From Euphorbia lathyris (Eukaryota > Streptophyta > Magnoliopsida > Malpighiales > Euphorbiaceae): a stretch of DNA of 64,000 nucleotides. Shown here one piece after another: positions 42,456-53,107 of the stretch (positions within the stretch are counted from its first letter, which is position 1; every line of letters begins with the position of its first letter). Below the pieces are notes generated by a model that saw nothing but the letters and a program-made list of their open reading frames with translations, ran no database searches and was not told the origin of the DNA. The position numbers and the translations under genes were made by a program. The stretch spans positions 50,118,501-50,182,500 of the forward strand of contig NC_088919.1 in NCBI RefSeq assembly GCF_963576675.1, read 5' to 3'.

Positions 42456-43935
42456 ATCATCATCATATTCTTCATCATCTTCATACCGCTCAACCTTGTT
42501 GGCGCTTCTCCTCTTGGGGCACTCATTAGAACGGTGGCCCAGCTCATTGCATCGGAAACATTTGAATGGAGCCAGCCTCGCATAGGGGTTGTTGCCCCTA
42601 GGGGGTTGTGTCGCCTTAAAAGGCCTCACATCTCCACTAGGTACCTTTCCCGCACTTGGCGCCTTGGGGTCGCTCGAACTTGCAATACCCTTGCCCTTAT
42701 CAATCCCCTTGGGAGCTCCTCTCCCTCCATAAGTACCTTCAGCTCCGGCTCTCCTATAGCCGTCACGCCCCCTCAAACTCAACTGCGACTCGGCCTTCAA
42801 TGCTAAGTTACGGGCGTCTTGGACCCGAATTACCATTTGCATTCCAATCCGGTCCTGAATGTTGTACCTCAATCCTTCAAGATACCTTGAAGTCTTTTGG
42901 CTTTCGGTTTCCGACAAGTTAGCCCTCGCCGAAAGCCGAAAGATACTCGTGCACACTCCTTGCACCTTGAGAGCAATTCCGGTAAGAATTGTAGATGTAT
43001 TGCTCGTAGTCGGGTGGTAGAAACCTCTCTCTCAACATCGACTTCATTCTAAGCCAAGATCTAATCGGCTCCCTTCTTCCTCTTCTTCTCCCTTCTTTAA
43101 CATTATCCCACCAAACCGAAGCTCCTCCATTCAACCGATAAGCCACTAAATAGACTTTCCGATCTTCCGGTATTCCCGCATAATCAAAGAACCGCTCCAC
43201 CTCAAGCAACCAATCGAGGAAGCCCTCTATATCAAGCTCTCCCCCGAATGATGGTAAGTCGACTTTCAACTTGAAGGCATCGTCCCTCTCAAAATTTCCT
43301 CCAAACCCCATTCTCACGTTCGGCTCGCCTCTGTATCTGCCTCTTTCATTACCCCAACCCCCATACGGGTCATTCAAACCAACATTTTCCCTCTCATAAC
43401 CACCTACAACATCATTATGCACAATATCCATATTCCCGGCACGCACATGCGCGGGACCAACAACATCATTCACATGCACATCATGTCTAGGTCTATCATG
43501 CATGGCATTATCATCAATCCTAATCCCCATATTCCTAGCAATCCTAGGCTTATCGTAATCATCAAATAAGTCTCCATCACTATCACTATCCACATTCCTA
43601 ATGATTACGGGATTAGTTCGTCTTACCTCTTTAACCCGTGGGTCCATTGTTTGGGGTGCATACGTTCTCTTTGGTGGTGGTGACGGTTTTCGGTCAGGTA
43701 GAGGGCGGGCTGGTTCTTCTTGCCTCCGGTGAGGCTCCCCGGTTAGAAGAGCTTGAGTAGTGCGGGTTGCTATTTTGAGTTCTTCAAGGGCGAGAAGAAT
43801 ATCTCGGGTACTCGTGTTATACTTTTCCTCGAACGTACTTAGAGACTCTGTTAGATGCTTCACATTTCCTTCTAGCGTCTCAACTCTTTGTTCCATGGAT
43901 TTGGTAGCTTTGTTTGTGATACGTGGTTGAACCAT
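42456..43935 (-). pseudogene. Element 4 gag, frameshifted
   Basis: Starts at MVQPRITNKATKSME. Residues about 10-65 form a coiled-coil-like heptad region. The gag core follows (VDLPSFGGELDIEGFLDWLL, AYRLNGGASVWW, LRERFLPPDYEQYIYNSY). A small deletion near 42940 shifts frame within the SVHEY region; the second part runs on with SETESQKTSRYLEGLR and a classical knuckle [14 protein letters not shown] (CX2CX4HX4C). The acidic tail [10 protein letters not shown] is then fused to RT by deletion at about 42455. Product would be capsid and nucleocapsid. Confidence 0.9.
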
Positions 43936-43971
43936 TTCCGAGAAGAAGTCTCCGGGAAGGAAAACGACTCG

Positions 43972-43983
43972 GCTCTGATACCA
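43972..43983 (-). other. Primer binding site, initiator tRNA-Met type (element 4)
   Basis: Minus strand TGGTATCAGAGC, the standard plant initiator tRNA-Met primer site, two bases from the LTR boundary at 43986. Confidence 0.95.
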
Positions 43984-43985
43984 AC

Positions 43986-44767
43986 TGATGTAGCGTGAAA
44001 TCGACTAAGAGTTTTAATCGTAAACTCACAAAGAATACAATCTTTTCAAGCTAAACTTGAAGGTTGAATAAACCCAAAACAAGGATGAACCTTGAGCTCC
44101 AATGGAAGCTTGAGATAAATTTCATAAAAGTTAGGGTTTCATTACAAACAAATGAGCTTATATACTCCAACAAAATAAGAGGGAAAAGACTAAAAGCCCT
44201 TAAATAGGGTTTCTAGCAAAACATAGGAACAAGGGTGAGATGGGAAGGGAAAGAAATAATGGCAACCTAGTAAATAGGGGGTGATGGCAAAAGAGTAATT
44301 ACACCAGAGCAGGACCTGTCCCCCAAAGGTAAGAACTTGGAGGAGAAGTATCCTTTTGGCAGGACACGCCCCGCGTGGACCTTGGTACGCCCCGCGTGAC
44401 TTAGCTACTGAGATTGGAGAGTCTTCGAGGAGCACTTCACGTGTGGCGTTCCTGGAGTCACGCTCCGCGTATTGGAGCCTCTGATCTTGGTGATCCTTGT
44501 TGATGGACTTCACGTGTGGCGTCCCTGGTGGTACGCCCCGCGTAGTCAGCCTCTTGGACACTCTTCACTTCGGACTCTAGTTTCACGCCCTGCGCACTTG
44601 GAGAGACGCCGCGCGTCATTGATCTCCTGGACAATTCTTCGGCAATGGAGTCCTTTACGCCCCGCGTCTTGGTGAGCACGCCTCGCGTGCTTGGCTGGTT
44701 GCCCCGGTTCTCGTTGTTCTCGTCTCTTGGCTCCGGGTTCGGGCTTAGGGAAGGGATGCCCTCATCA
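43986..44767 (-). repeat. Element 4 5' LTR (782 bp)
   Basis: Complete LTR, minus strand TGATGAGGGC to CGCTACATCA, bounded by the primer site on the left and the LINE target duplication on the right. TATATAAG lies on the minus strand at 44157-44164. Confidence 0.95.
44366..44688 (-). promoter_or_regulatory. Phased interrupted-palindrome array, ten sites (element 4 5' LTR)
   Basis: Plus-strand sites related to ACGCCCCGCGT start at 44366, 44387, 44439, 44460, 44512, 44533, 44585, 44606, 44657 and 44678. Spacings are 21, 52, 21, 52, 21, 52, 21, 51 and 21 bp. The array lies about 200-520 bp upstream of the TATA box. Confidence 0.93.
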
Positions 44768-46187
44768 TTATATCTCCCACATCTTGTCCGCGATCTCCGT
44801 TAAATAAGTTACCAAAATAGGACCTCCATTGTTCCTTGATATCCTTATCTCCAACTACGACTTTTTGGTCAACATCCTTCACACATTTAACTTTTCCAAG
44901 ATCTCGCGTCTTCCTATCTCTCATCCGAGCAATTCTATATATGTCTCTTTCCCCTTCCTTCGTATCCAATCTTGTATATAGATCCCGATTCACCTTTGCT
45001 CTAGCCTCTCGTATGACCTTCTTTACTTCCCTTTTAGCCTCTTTGTACTTTTCGTAGTTCTCATCACTCCTACACTTTCCTAATATTTTATAGGATTCTC
45101 GCTTACTCTTTACTGCTTGTCGTACTTCTTCTGTCCACCAAGATGTATCCTTACCCGGTGGCATGCTACCTTTAGATTTCCCTAGAACTTCCTTCGCTAC
45201 TTCCCTTATACTATGCTCCATCTTAGTCCATATCGAATCTATATCTAAATCCATATTACAAGTCCAAATATCTTTTTTGGCCATCTCATCCACAAATTTT
45301 TGTTGATTCTCCCCTTGCAGTTTCCACCACTTAATCCTAGTCTCCACTTGTGGTGTTCGTTTTCTCATACATCTCCTACTTCGAAAATCAAGCACCACTA
45401 CTCTATGTTGGGTTGTCGTACTCTCACCAGGGATCACCTTACAATCAATATAACTCTTTCTCCAAGCACTCCTTACTAGGAAGAAGTCAATTTGGCTCGC
45501 ATTACAGCCACTCTAATAAGTCACTAAGTGGGATCTTTTCATAAACCATGTGTTCATGATACTCAAGTCATAGGCTGCTGCTAATTCCAAGATATCATTT
45601 CCTGCTTCATTTTTATCTCCAAAACCATACCCTCCATGGACACTCTCAAACCCATCTCGCCTAGAACCCACGTGTCCATTAAGATCACCACCCAGTACCA
45701 TCTTTTCATCCCTAGGAACCTGTTGCACCACTTCCTCTAAGTCCTCCCAAAAGGCTTGTCTTATAGAGACATCTAATCCTATTTGTGGCGCATATGCACT
45801 TATGACATTCACAACCTCGTCCCCTATCACAAGCTTAACACTCATAATTCTATCGCTCTTTCTAGACACCGCTACTACATCATCAATATACTCCCGATCT
45901 ATAAGAATACCTACTCCATTTCTACCTCTGTCCTTTCCTGAGTACCACAGTTTATACCCCCAATGAGCTATCTCTCTAGTCTTGGCTCCAACCCACTTGG
46001 TTTCTTGCAGACACATTATATTTATTCTTCTCCTCTTCATAACATCTACAATTTCAGCTAATCTTCCTGTCAAAGAGCCTATGTTCCATGTCCCAAAGCG
46101 TAACCTATTACCCCTACCCCTGCCCTTACCATTACTGTTACCGTGGACTAGCTTATTTACCCGCAACACTTGCATATTTGACACCAC
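44768..46187 (-). pseudogene. RTE LINE endonuclease half
   Basis: Starts at the ATG ending at 46187. The AP-type endonuclease domain covers residues about 25-240: FGTWNIGSLTGR, CLQETKWVG, GVGILIDREYIDDVV, VISAYAPQIG, LGGDLNGHVG and ASQIDFFLVR. A TAG at 45513-45515 interrupts it after HLVTY, with phase preserved on both sides. The linker to RT is basic and helical (KYKEAKREVKKVIREARAK). The frame is cut at 44768 by element 4 and resumes in phase at 23059. The endonuclease nicks the target DNA to prime reverse transcription. Confidence 0.92.
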
Positions 46188-46445
46188 CCCCGGGTCCTGG
46201 GGTGGCGCGCCGCTTCGGGGCGAGGCGACGACCTAGCAACCCTTGCACATTTTTCACTACACCCGGGTCTAAGAAGTGCAGCGCGTCGCTGAGTAGGGAA
46301 CGCCCCCACGATATTCATATGTTGGTTCATGTCATAAGATGTGGCTAAGTTTTACGCTGGCCTCCACAAACCTACCGCAACCCTCCTCCTTTGTCCGGGC
46401 TTGGGACCGGCTGTAAATGCCACCAAGTGACCCTCAGAGGCGGAG
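46188..46445 (-). other. RTE LINE 5' untranslated region
   Basis: Short GC-rich leader typical of plant RTE LINEs, with AGCCGGTCCCAAGCCCGGAC and GGAGGAGGGTTGCG on the minus strand. It ends at the target duplication (46446). Presence of this leader suggests a copy not truncated at the 5' end. Confidence 0.75.
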
Positions 46446-46464
46446 TTTAACGTAACAAATGATA

Positions 46465-47187
46465 TTTTAACAATTTCGATTCAATTTAATATATATTTAA
46501 TTTTAGCTAATCTCAGAACCAAAAAGAAGAAAAAATTTCATTTGCTAGAATAAGTTTTCTAGGACATTATTTTTATGTGAAACAAATGGAGCTCTACTAT
46601 AAGAAGCAATGCCATCAAATTACATGTAGTAGCAGAAATTCCTTCTCTCCATTTTCGAGGGCAACTCCACGATATGCATTGGAATGTGGATAAGTCCCTC
46701 CTTCTCGTATTTTAGATATAAATTGGATAATATTGGGATGTGAACTGAATTTTCATCATCCTTATAAAGGAACCTGTTGCGCCCTATCGCCCGACCGGGG
46801 CGTGTGGCGTGCTCGCCCCAACCCCCGTGCGGACCCATTTTTTTTACCGTTTCTCTGTTTTACCTTTTTTATCGCCAAGCTTGCTCTTTATCTGTTTCGA
46901 GTCGCCATCAATCATAATTTGCTAATATGAGTACGAGCGTGATTAGTCGCCTGTTTATATGATTGACTCTGTGTTGATTTATAGTAAGGATAAACTGCAA
47001 AGAGATTCAGATTCGTTTTTCGGATACGTGTAGGGAAACGATAAAATATCACCATACACTGCCCAATAATAAATCGGTACTATCAGTGATATTATATCTG
47101 TGTTTTTTTGATGTATGATATTTTATTATTTCTTTTAGTAAAAGGCCAGAAATCGGGCCATTTTTTATTCAATTGAACCAAATATAG
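46465..47187. other. Unassigned DNA right of the LINE
   Basis: Continuation of the sequence interrupted by the LINE. AT-rich except a GC-rich patch at about 46770-46835. No frame or repeat recognised. Confidence 0.5.
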
Positions 47188-48015
47188 ATGTCATTTTGCG
47201 GGACCTTTGGAGCGCTCTTCGTGAGGTGCAATTCGGAAGCAAGGGAGTTATGTTTCATTCAGCTAAGAATCACCATGTTTTGTCGCAACTCTCTTTACTT
47301 GGTCGCCCTCCTCCCGCACCCTCCTGCGTGGAAGTTATTTGGCGTCCTCCACTGCCAGGTTGGATCAAAGTAAATTCAGATGGATTTGTGACTGATAATT
47401 TAGCAGGGGCAGGTGGAATTTTCAGAAACTATAGAGGATTTCCGCATGGTGCTTTTGCGATGCCGTTTAGCATTTGTCTCCCTCAAAAGGCGGAATTATA
47501 TGGTGTTATGCAGTCCATTCGTATGGCTTGGGATAAAGGCTGGAAGAAGTTTTGGATTGAATCAGATTCAAGCTATGTTGTTAATTTGTTAAAATCAAGA
47601 TCCAAGACTGTTCCTTGGCGTTTCCAACAAGAGTGGATGCTTTGCCTTTCCCTTCTGTCCCAAATGACAATTTTTGTTTCGCATATTTTTAGAGAAGGAA
47701 ATAGGATGACAGATTCCTTAGCTAACCATGGTCGATCTGCTTCTTCGTTGATTTCATGGAATTTCTCGCCTTCCTTCTGCTCTCATCTTGTGTCTGGTGA
47801 TTTGGCGGGACTGCCACAGTTTCGATTCCGCTAGTTTGTTTATATTTTATTTCGCTTTTTTGTTTGTCCTTTTTTATTTATTTTGTACGGATCTTCTCTT
47901 CTCTTTTAATAATATTTTGGGCTCGGCTCCATTTAATTCGAAGTTTGCTAACCTTGTTAGGATGCTTTGGTTCTTTTGGGTTGACCTCCAAGCTTTCAAT
48001 TAAAAAAAAAAGAAA
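47188..48015 (+). mobile_element. 5'-truncated L1-type LINE: RNase H domain and poly(A) tail
   Basis: Frame 47196-47834 encodes a plant L1-type C-terminal RNase H domain. Visible signatures are RPPLPGWIKVNSDGFV (first Asp), AGAGGIFRNYRG, KAELYGVMQSIRMAW (Glu), WIESDSSYVVNLL (Asp) and HIFREGNRMTDSLANHG (last Asp), so all four catalytic acids are present. A roughly 170-bp 3' UTR ends in an A-rich tail (48002-48015). RT and endonuclease are absent, typical of incomplete target-primed reverse transcription. I could not find the target duplication. Confidence 0.82.
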
Positions 48016-49559
48016 ACTATACGTATTAATGATTCTATGGTTCGAATTTCGAATTTTTCTAGGGTTTGATTTAGTATATGATTATATACGGCATATACAT
48101 AATCATACTTATTAATTTAAAATTCGATAAAATTTCCCGTATATCACATATATGAAAACGAGAAACGAACTTTAAACACGAGTATTTTAGATGTATTATG
48201 AAGTGGTTCGAGCAACACTCTCGAGTTAATTCGAATCAATTTAGCATCGCTGTTTTTTTTTCGTGTATATCACACGTACACTATGTTATTTATTATTTTG
48301 CCTCTTAACTTGTATGACATGTACGCGAAAAATTATATAAAAAAAATTGTACAAATCTATTTACATGATATAAAACGTTAGTTAAATCTGAAATAACATC
48401 TCAGATTAATTCTTATTTTATATTTTCAATTTAACAAAATTCGGTATTAATTATGTACAATGATTTTGAAACCGAGAATATTCACGAAGTAAAAGAAAAT
48501 AATTTGATAGTAAAAGAAAATAAATTAATAAACAGAAAATATACAATGAATTTGATGTTAATGAAATGAATAAATAAATATTAATTTGGAAGTCGATTAG
48601 TTAATCGAATTACATTGAATATTATATTACTCGATTAATCACCGAATAATTAATTTCTTGATTTCCAATTTATGAAGCAAAAATAAGAATTAAGTGGGTG
48701 AAATTAAAAAAAATGGGGGAAATTAAGAAAATAAATGCGCTAAGGAAAAATTTAAATGCGAAAGGACTCAATTGAACTTAATTCGAACAATAGGGGCCGG
48801 ATTGAAATGTGAGGAGTTCAATTGAGATTGATTTGTGATATAGAGAGGTTGAATTCAACTCAATTTGAAAAATGACTATTAATTTAGCATGTTGGTTATT
48901 ATTATTATTGTAGTGACTATTAATTTAGCATGATTGCATATTTAGCAATAGAATATTGGACATAACCACTATTTCGTTTTAGAATATTGCAAATTAGAAA
49001 GGGTATCCAATGTTATAATTCAACTTGAGAATTTGTTAATTAATGGAATCAAATCAAGTCATGCTTCATTCCATTCTTTCCTATATATATTGTATTGGTG
49101 AGATTCAAGATTCCTCTTTAGTTTCTTATGCTTATCTACTAAATCATACCTCATGATTTATAATGTACGTTTATTTGTTATATAATAGCAAATTATGAAT
49201 AATATTTGATTTATGGTCAAAGTGATGAAGAAATAGCATAAATCTTTTTATGCATATATTATTAGAATTGGAGAATTAATTGTAGTTTCGAGAGTAAGAT
49301 TGTCAACTGGTCGGATAAGAATAGAGAGTTATCTTTCTGTATTGTCCGATGAAACGAGGATTTCTCACCTATGATCAGCTTTGAACAAGTAATGTGATTT
49401 GTTTTCTATTTTTCAGTATGCGGAAAATTTTCATCATGCAGAGATTCTCATTTTTTGATTTTTATTTCATTTATATTCTAAAATTTAATTTAACCTACAT
49501 TGCAAAAACCAGGTTAATTGGAAAATGTTCGTAAAAGAAAGTGGTAGAGCAGAGAACAG
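48016..49559. other. AT-rich spacer
   Basis: No gene or named repeat. A 20-bp direct repeat with gactattaatttagcat occurs at about 48870 and 48915. Short homopolymers throughout. Confidence 0.6.
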
Positions 49560-50159
49560 TGCCTTTATCCCCTCTTCGTTCTCGCTTTCAAGGACACAAT
49601 TTATTCCTATAAAAGTCTCCAACTCTCTTATATTAAATAGTGAACCATAAATAACTATCTATATATGATAATATATAATTTATCATAATACATATGGACC
49701 AATCAATTGAGAGCTCAAAATCACACACATTTCTACGCACATCCAACACCGTGATTCGTGGAATCACGGGTACTACAATTATAACCGTTTTTTGGTTGCC
49801 AGTAGGCTCTCACTATTAACTGATTATCATGTAGATCTCTACCCTCATTTAGATACACACCCTAACTGTCCTATGAATACAAGGTACATAATACACTAAA
49901 AGGTACTTAATTCATTACCTCTGCTCACCTAAGATTAGATGCTACTCAATCACCTTTTCCATAACTAACTTAAGCATTGGAGCGGGGTTTTCAACCCCTT
50001 CTTGATCTTTTTTTTTTTGTTTTATTTCAGACAGTAAAGGGTCCCAGCAAGTCCGGGTCAGATTGTAGCACATCCAATTAGAGTGTGAACATGGATCTGA
50101 AATATTTACGCTATAACTCATTTAAACAGCTTCGTGATTCCACCATCCTCTGACATTCC

Positions 50160-51730
50160 TTCATCGCTTGCTCAACCATTAAGGAACAGGCCCCCAGTGG
50201 ATGTAAATGACAACCCGCTAAAACATGTTTAGGTTACTTCAGAGTTGGACCAACAAATAGAAGCCTATCTAGTCTCTTTGGATCCAGAACAATGGAAGTT
50301 CATGGATTGAATAACCAAACAACTCCTCTACAATATGGGTTTAGTGTAAGAGTCAATGAACATCCTCAGAGATAAACATGCAATAGAAATGGCAGTTGTT
50401 CGAGTGGAGTTGAAGGAGTCAATAAAAACAAACAGTGTCTTAGTAGGCAAAATTCAATCGTTTGTTTTATTGGACACCATATTGTTCGTACTTGCCCATG
50501 AAAGAGGGATATGTCCCTAGACTCTCATTAGGATGGAACTCGTGGTGGGTCAAAGGGACGGGAATCCAATCCTTATCACTGAAGGTTCCACCATTCGAAA
50601 ACACCATATTGCAAGCATCGTCACTACTCTAATGAATCAAGATCCATAAGCATAAGAAGATTATCCCTCAAAACTCTATTGAATCTCACTACAAAGACCA
50701 AGATGAGAACTTCTTCAAAGCTTCGGGTCTCAAACCTTACAATCGACGACAACCCAAACCAGACCAAAGAGTCAGAGATGGTGAGGCTCCTCTTGTCAAA
50801 TAGGAAATGTACAACATTATTCACAGCGAAGTTCATAATGTTATGGCAGGTGTCGATATTGACTCTAGAATCCCTGAAAGAACTGACACTAACTCACCAC
50901 TTTGTGCAGGCATTCTGACTAAAATCATTCCTAGGGGATTCAAATATCCCTCATTAAAGGAATATAATGGACCGGCATATCCCACTATGCAGGTTAAAAA
51001 TTTCTACAGGTATTTAGCAACTACCACTATCATAGATGCTCTCGTGTATAGGCTCTTCCTACCACACTCAAAGAGGTTGTCATTTACTAGTATGAGCAAC
51101 TCTTGCATGGATCTATTTAGGCATTTAATTAAATGGCAAATGAGTTTTCCAAATACCTCATCACATATATACCTGAGAGTAAAACCATATAGGACTTAAA
51201 CTATTTGGTACATGAAGCTCATGAGGACCTTTGGGAATGGATTGAAAGGTTCCAGAAGACTGCGATTCAAATTCCCCAACTGAATGTAGACAGAGTTGTT
51301 AATGCCATGGCCTCGAATTGTAGAAAGAAATGCATGTCGAAAAAATCTCACAACTATATGAACTAAAACCTTTCCAGATCTTATGCAATGGGCCATAGAC
51401 TTTGTAAAATGGATATGCATCACTTAAATCCTTTGCTAAAAGGCAGGTTAGGTCCGGTTAACACCTCAAAAAGATCTAGAAATGATAGAGATAATGATCA
51501 AAGGAGAGCAAGAGAGCACATGGAGTGTGACTTTGCACCACTAAACACTTTTTAAATTGGCTCGAAAAGAATAAACATCAGATCCAATACCTGTAGAAGC
51601 CAAAACCTCTGGTAGTCACCACATCAGGACATACTACGAGTTTCAAAAGAGTGAGGGCCATGATACCGAAGATTACCGATAGCTAGGAATATAACTCAAC
51701 AAAATGGCAAAGCATGGTAAGCTCTATAGA
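50160..51730 (+). pseudogene. Tat-like gag remnant
   Basis: The frame 50807-51199 carries the gag start of the capsid core (PLCAGILTKIIPRGFKYPSL, KEYNGPAYPTMQVKNFYRYL). It continues after a stop with the DLWEWIERFQKTAIQIPQL pattern known from Tat gag. A knuckle-type motif YYEFQKSEGHDTEDY near 51630-51670 has Tyr in place of both Cys. Several stops and frameshifts. Related to the fragment at 20084-20308. Confidence 0.7.
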
Positions 51731-51929
51731 TTCTTCAAGAACTCTAAGAAAGCATTCGAACAACCTGACATATGCAAGGTCGAATATGTGTGCCCAAGGG
51801 AGTCATAAACTTTATTACCGGAGGGTTACAAAAGTATTAGTCCGTAAAGATAAAAAAAAAGGTCTTTAAGGAAAAATAGTGTTTGTATGAGTCCAATTCC
51901 AAAGTCTAAAATTCATGCCAATGCAATCC

Positions 51930-52260
51930 CATGAACACGCCTTAATTATTGAAATGTTGATTGAAGACTTCAAATTTCGATGGAAATTCATCGATACAGG
52001 TAGTTTAGTAAATATTATCAGCAGGAAATCCTTTGAAGCCCCAACTTAATCTTGAATGAATGACATGAGCACTATCTCCACTAGTAGGAATTAGGGGTCA
52101 TATAATACCCATGTTAGGCATCATGAATATGAGGGTCGCAATCGGGGACGGTCAGATAAAATGGCATAATGAAGTAGAATTCCAAGTGCTTGATATTATC
52201 ATACCGTACAATGCCATTATGGGAAGTGCATTATTGTGTGAATCTTCGAAAGCCCTCTCC
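51930..52260 (+). pseudogene. Tat-like protease remnant
   Basis: Active site FIDTGSLVNIISRKSF near 51985-52030 (DTG type, as in Tat/Ogre, unlike the DLGA of the Athila elements). Downstream VLDIIIPYNAIMGSALL matches the usual YNAIxGRPxL segment. Multiple stops lie between them. Confidence 0.72.
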
Positions 52261-52288
52261 ATCTATCATTTTTCCTAGTAGATACCTA

Positions 52289-52584
52289 CAACAAAAGGTA
52301 TGGCTATGGCGTACGAAAATCAAGTGATCATGAAAGAGACCTATATGTCCTCCTTGAATATGAATTTCTCATCAATATATCCAGTAAAAGAAGTAAGAGA
52401 AAGAGCTGAACCAGTGGGTTCCCTCGAAACAGACCGCAACAAAAGGTATGGCTATGGCGTACGAAAATCAAGTGATCATGAAAGAGACCTACATATCCTC
52501 CTTGAATATGAATTTCTCATCAACATATCCAGTAAAAGAAGTAAGAGGAAGAGCTGAACCAGTGGGTTCCCTCGAAACAGTTTG
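52289..52584 (+). repeat. 148-bp tandem duplication
   Basis: Two adjacent copies (52289-52436, 52437-52584) sharing ggtatggctatggcgtacg and ending ccctcgaaacag, with only a few differences. It lies between protease and RT of the decayed element and postdates it, as the copies are far more alike than the surrounding decay would allow. Confidence 0.92.
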
Positions 52585-52789
52585 GCTTGCCGAGAGAAAA
52601 TTAGTCCAAATCTTAGCTGAAGTGTCTAAGAAGGTAAGAGAGGCAACGTTACATGCATTTATGGAAAACATCATGGCCTTTTTCCTGGTGTCAGACAGAC
52701 ATCATAAGAATCTCCCCTGAAGTCATGATGCATTCATTAAGTGTGGATCCATAGGCCTCTCTAGTAAAGCGAAAGAAGTGAAACAACAT

Positions 52790-53107
52790 AATAGAACGAC
52801 AAAAGGTGATTAAAGCTGAAGTAAAGAACTTGAAAGACTACGACCAAATTGAAAAGGTCCATTATTTGAAATGGATGGATAACGTGGTCTTAATAAAGAA
52901 TATCAATGGGAAGTTGAGATTATGTGTTGACCTCACAAATATGAATAAGGCATACCCGAAGGAATCTTACCACCTCCTATGCATCGACATGTTAATTGAT
53001 TCCAGTTGGATATCATCAAATCCCAATGAACCCAAGACACATAAAAAAAAGCTTCACCACGCATGAAGGAACTTACTGCTATAGGGTCATGCCCTTCGGG
53101 TTGAAAA
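52790..53107 (+). pseudogene. Tat-like reverse transcriptase remnant
   Basis: Visible motifs are VIKAEVKNLKDYDQIEKVHY, WMDNVVLIKNINGKLRLCVD, LTNMNKAYPKESYHL and, after a frameshift, THEGTYCYRVMPFGLKNV. The catalytic YxDD region is lost where L1 sequence begins at about 53108. Confidence 0.75.

Larger units (their letters stand above)
23060..44767 (-). mobile_element. Element 4: CRM-like chromovirus, host of element 5
   Basis: Minus-strand element of the same family as element 3, inserted in the LINE with target duplication ttata (23055-23059 and 44768-44772). 5' LTR 43986-44767, primer site 43972-43983, gag 42411-43935, a deleted pol, and a 3' LTR in two pieces (40249-40397 and 23060-23568) because element 5 lies inside it. 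Protease and the first part of RT are missing. Confidence 0.94.
21464..46445 (-). mobile_element. RTE-clade LINE, split by nested retrotransposons
   Basis: Minus-strand non-LTR element flanked by tttaacgtaacaaatgata at 21445-21463 and 46446-46464. The right part holds the 5' UTR and endonuclease, the left part the reverse transcriptase and the 3' end, which on the minus strand has TTG-type repeats after GCCGACCCCGAAT. Element 4 occupies 23060-44767 between them. Without the insertion the element is about 3.3 kb, near the usual length of plant RTE LINEs, so it appears full length. Two stop codons interrupt its single frame. Confidence 0.93.
49560..53107 (+). mobile_element. Decayed Tat/Retand-like retrotransposon
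   Basis: Plus-strand remnant: an LTR tail with TATA-like motif, hairpin ccgtgattc/gaatcacgg (49749-49769) and taacttaagcattggagcgg (about 49965), a leader, then gag, protease and RT remnants in the right order. Cut at about 53107 by an L1 remnant, so RNase H and integrase are missing. Many stops and frameshifts show that it is old. Confidence 0.75.

Noticed and set aside
47864..48115. Lys/Phe-rich frame overlapping the L1 poly(A) tail
   Set aside because: AT-rich 3' UTR and tail of the L1 fragment; no protein-like feature.
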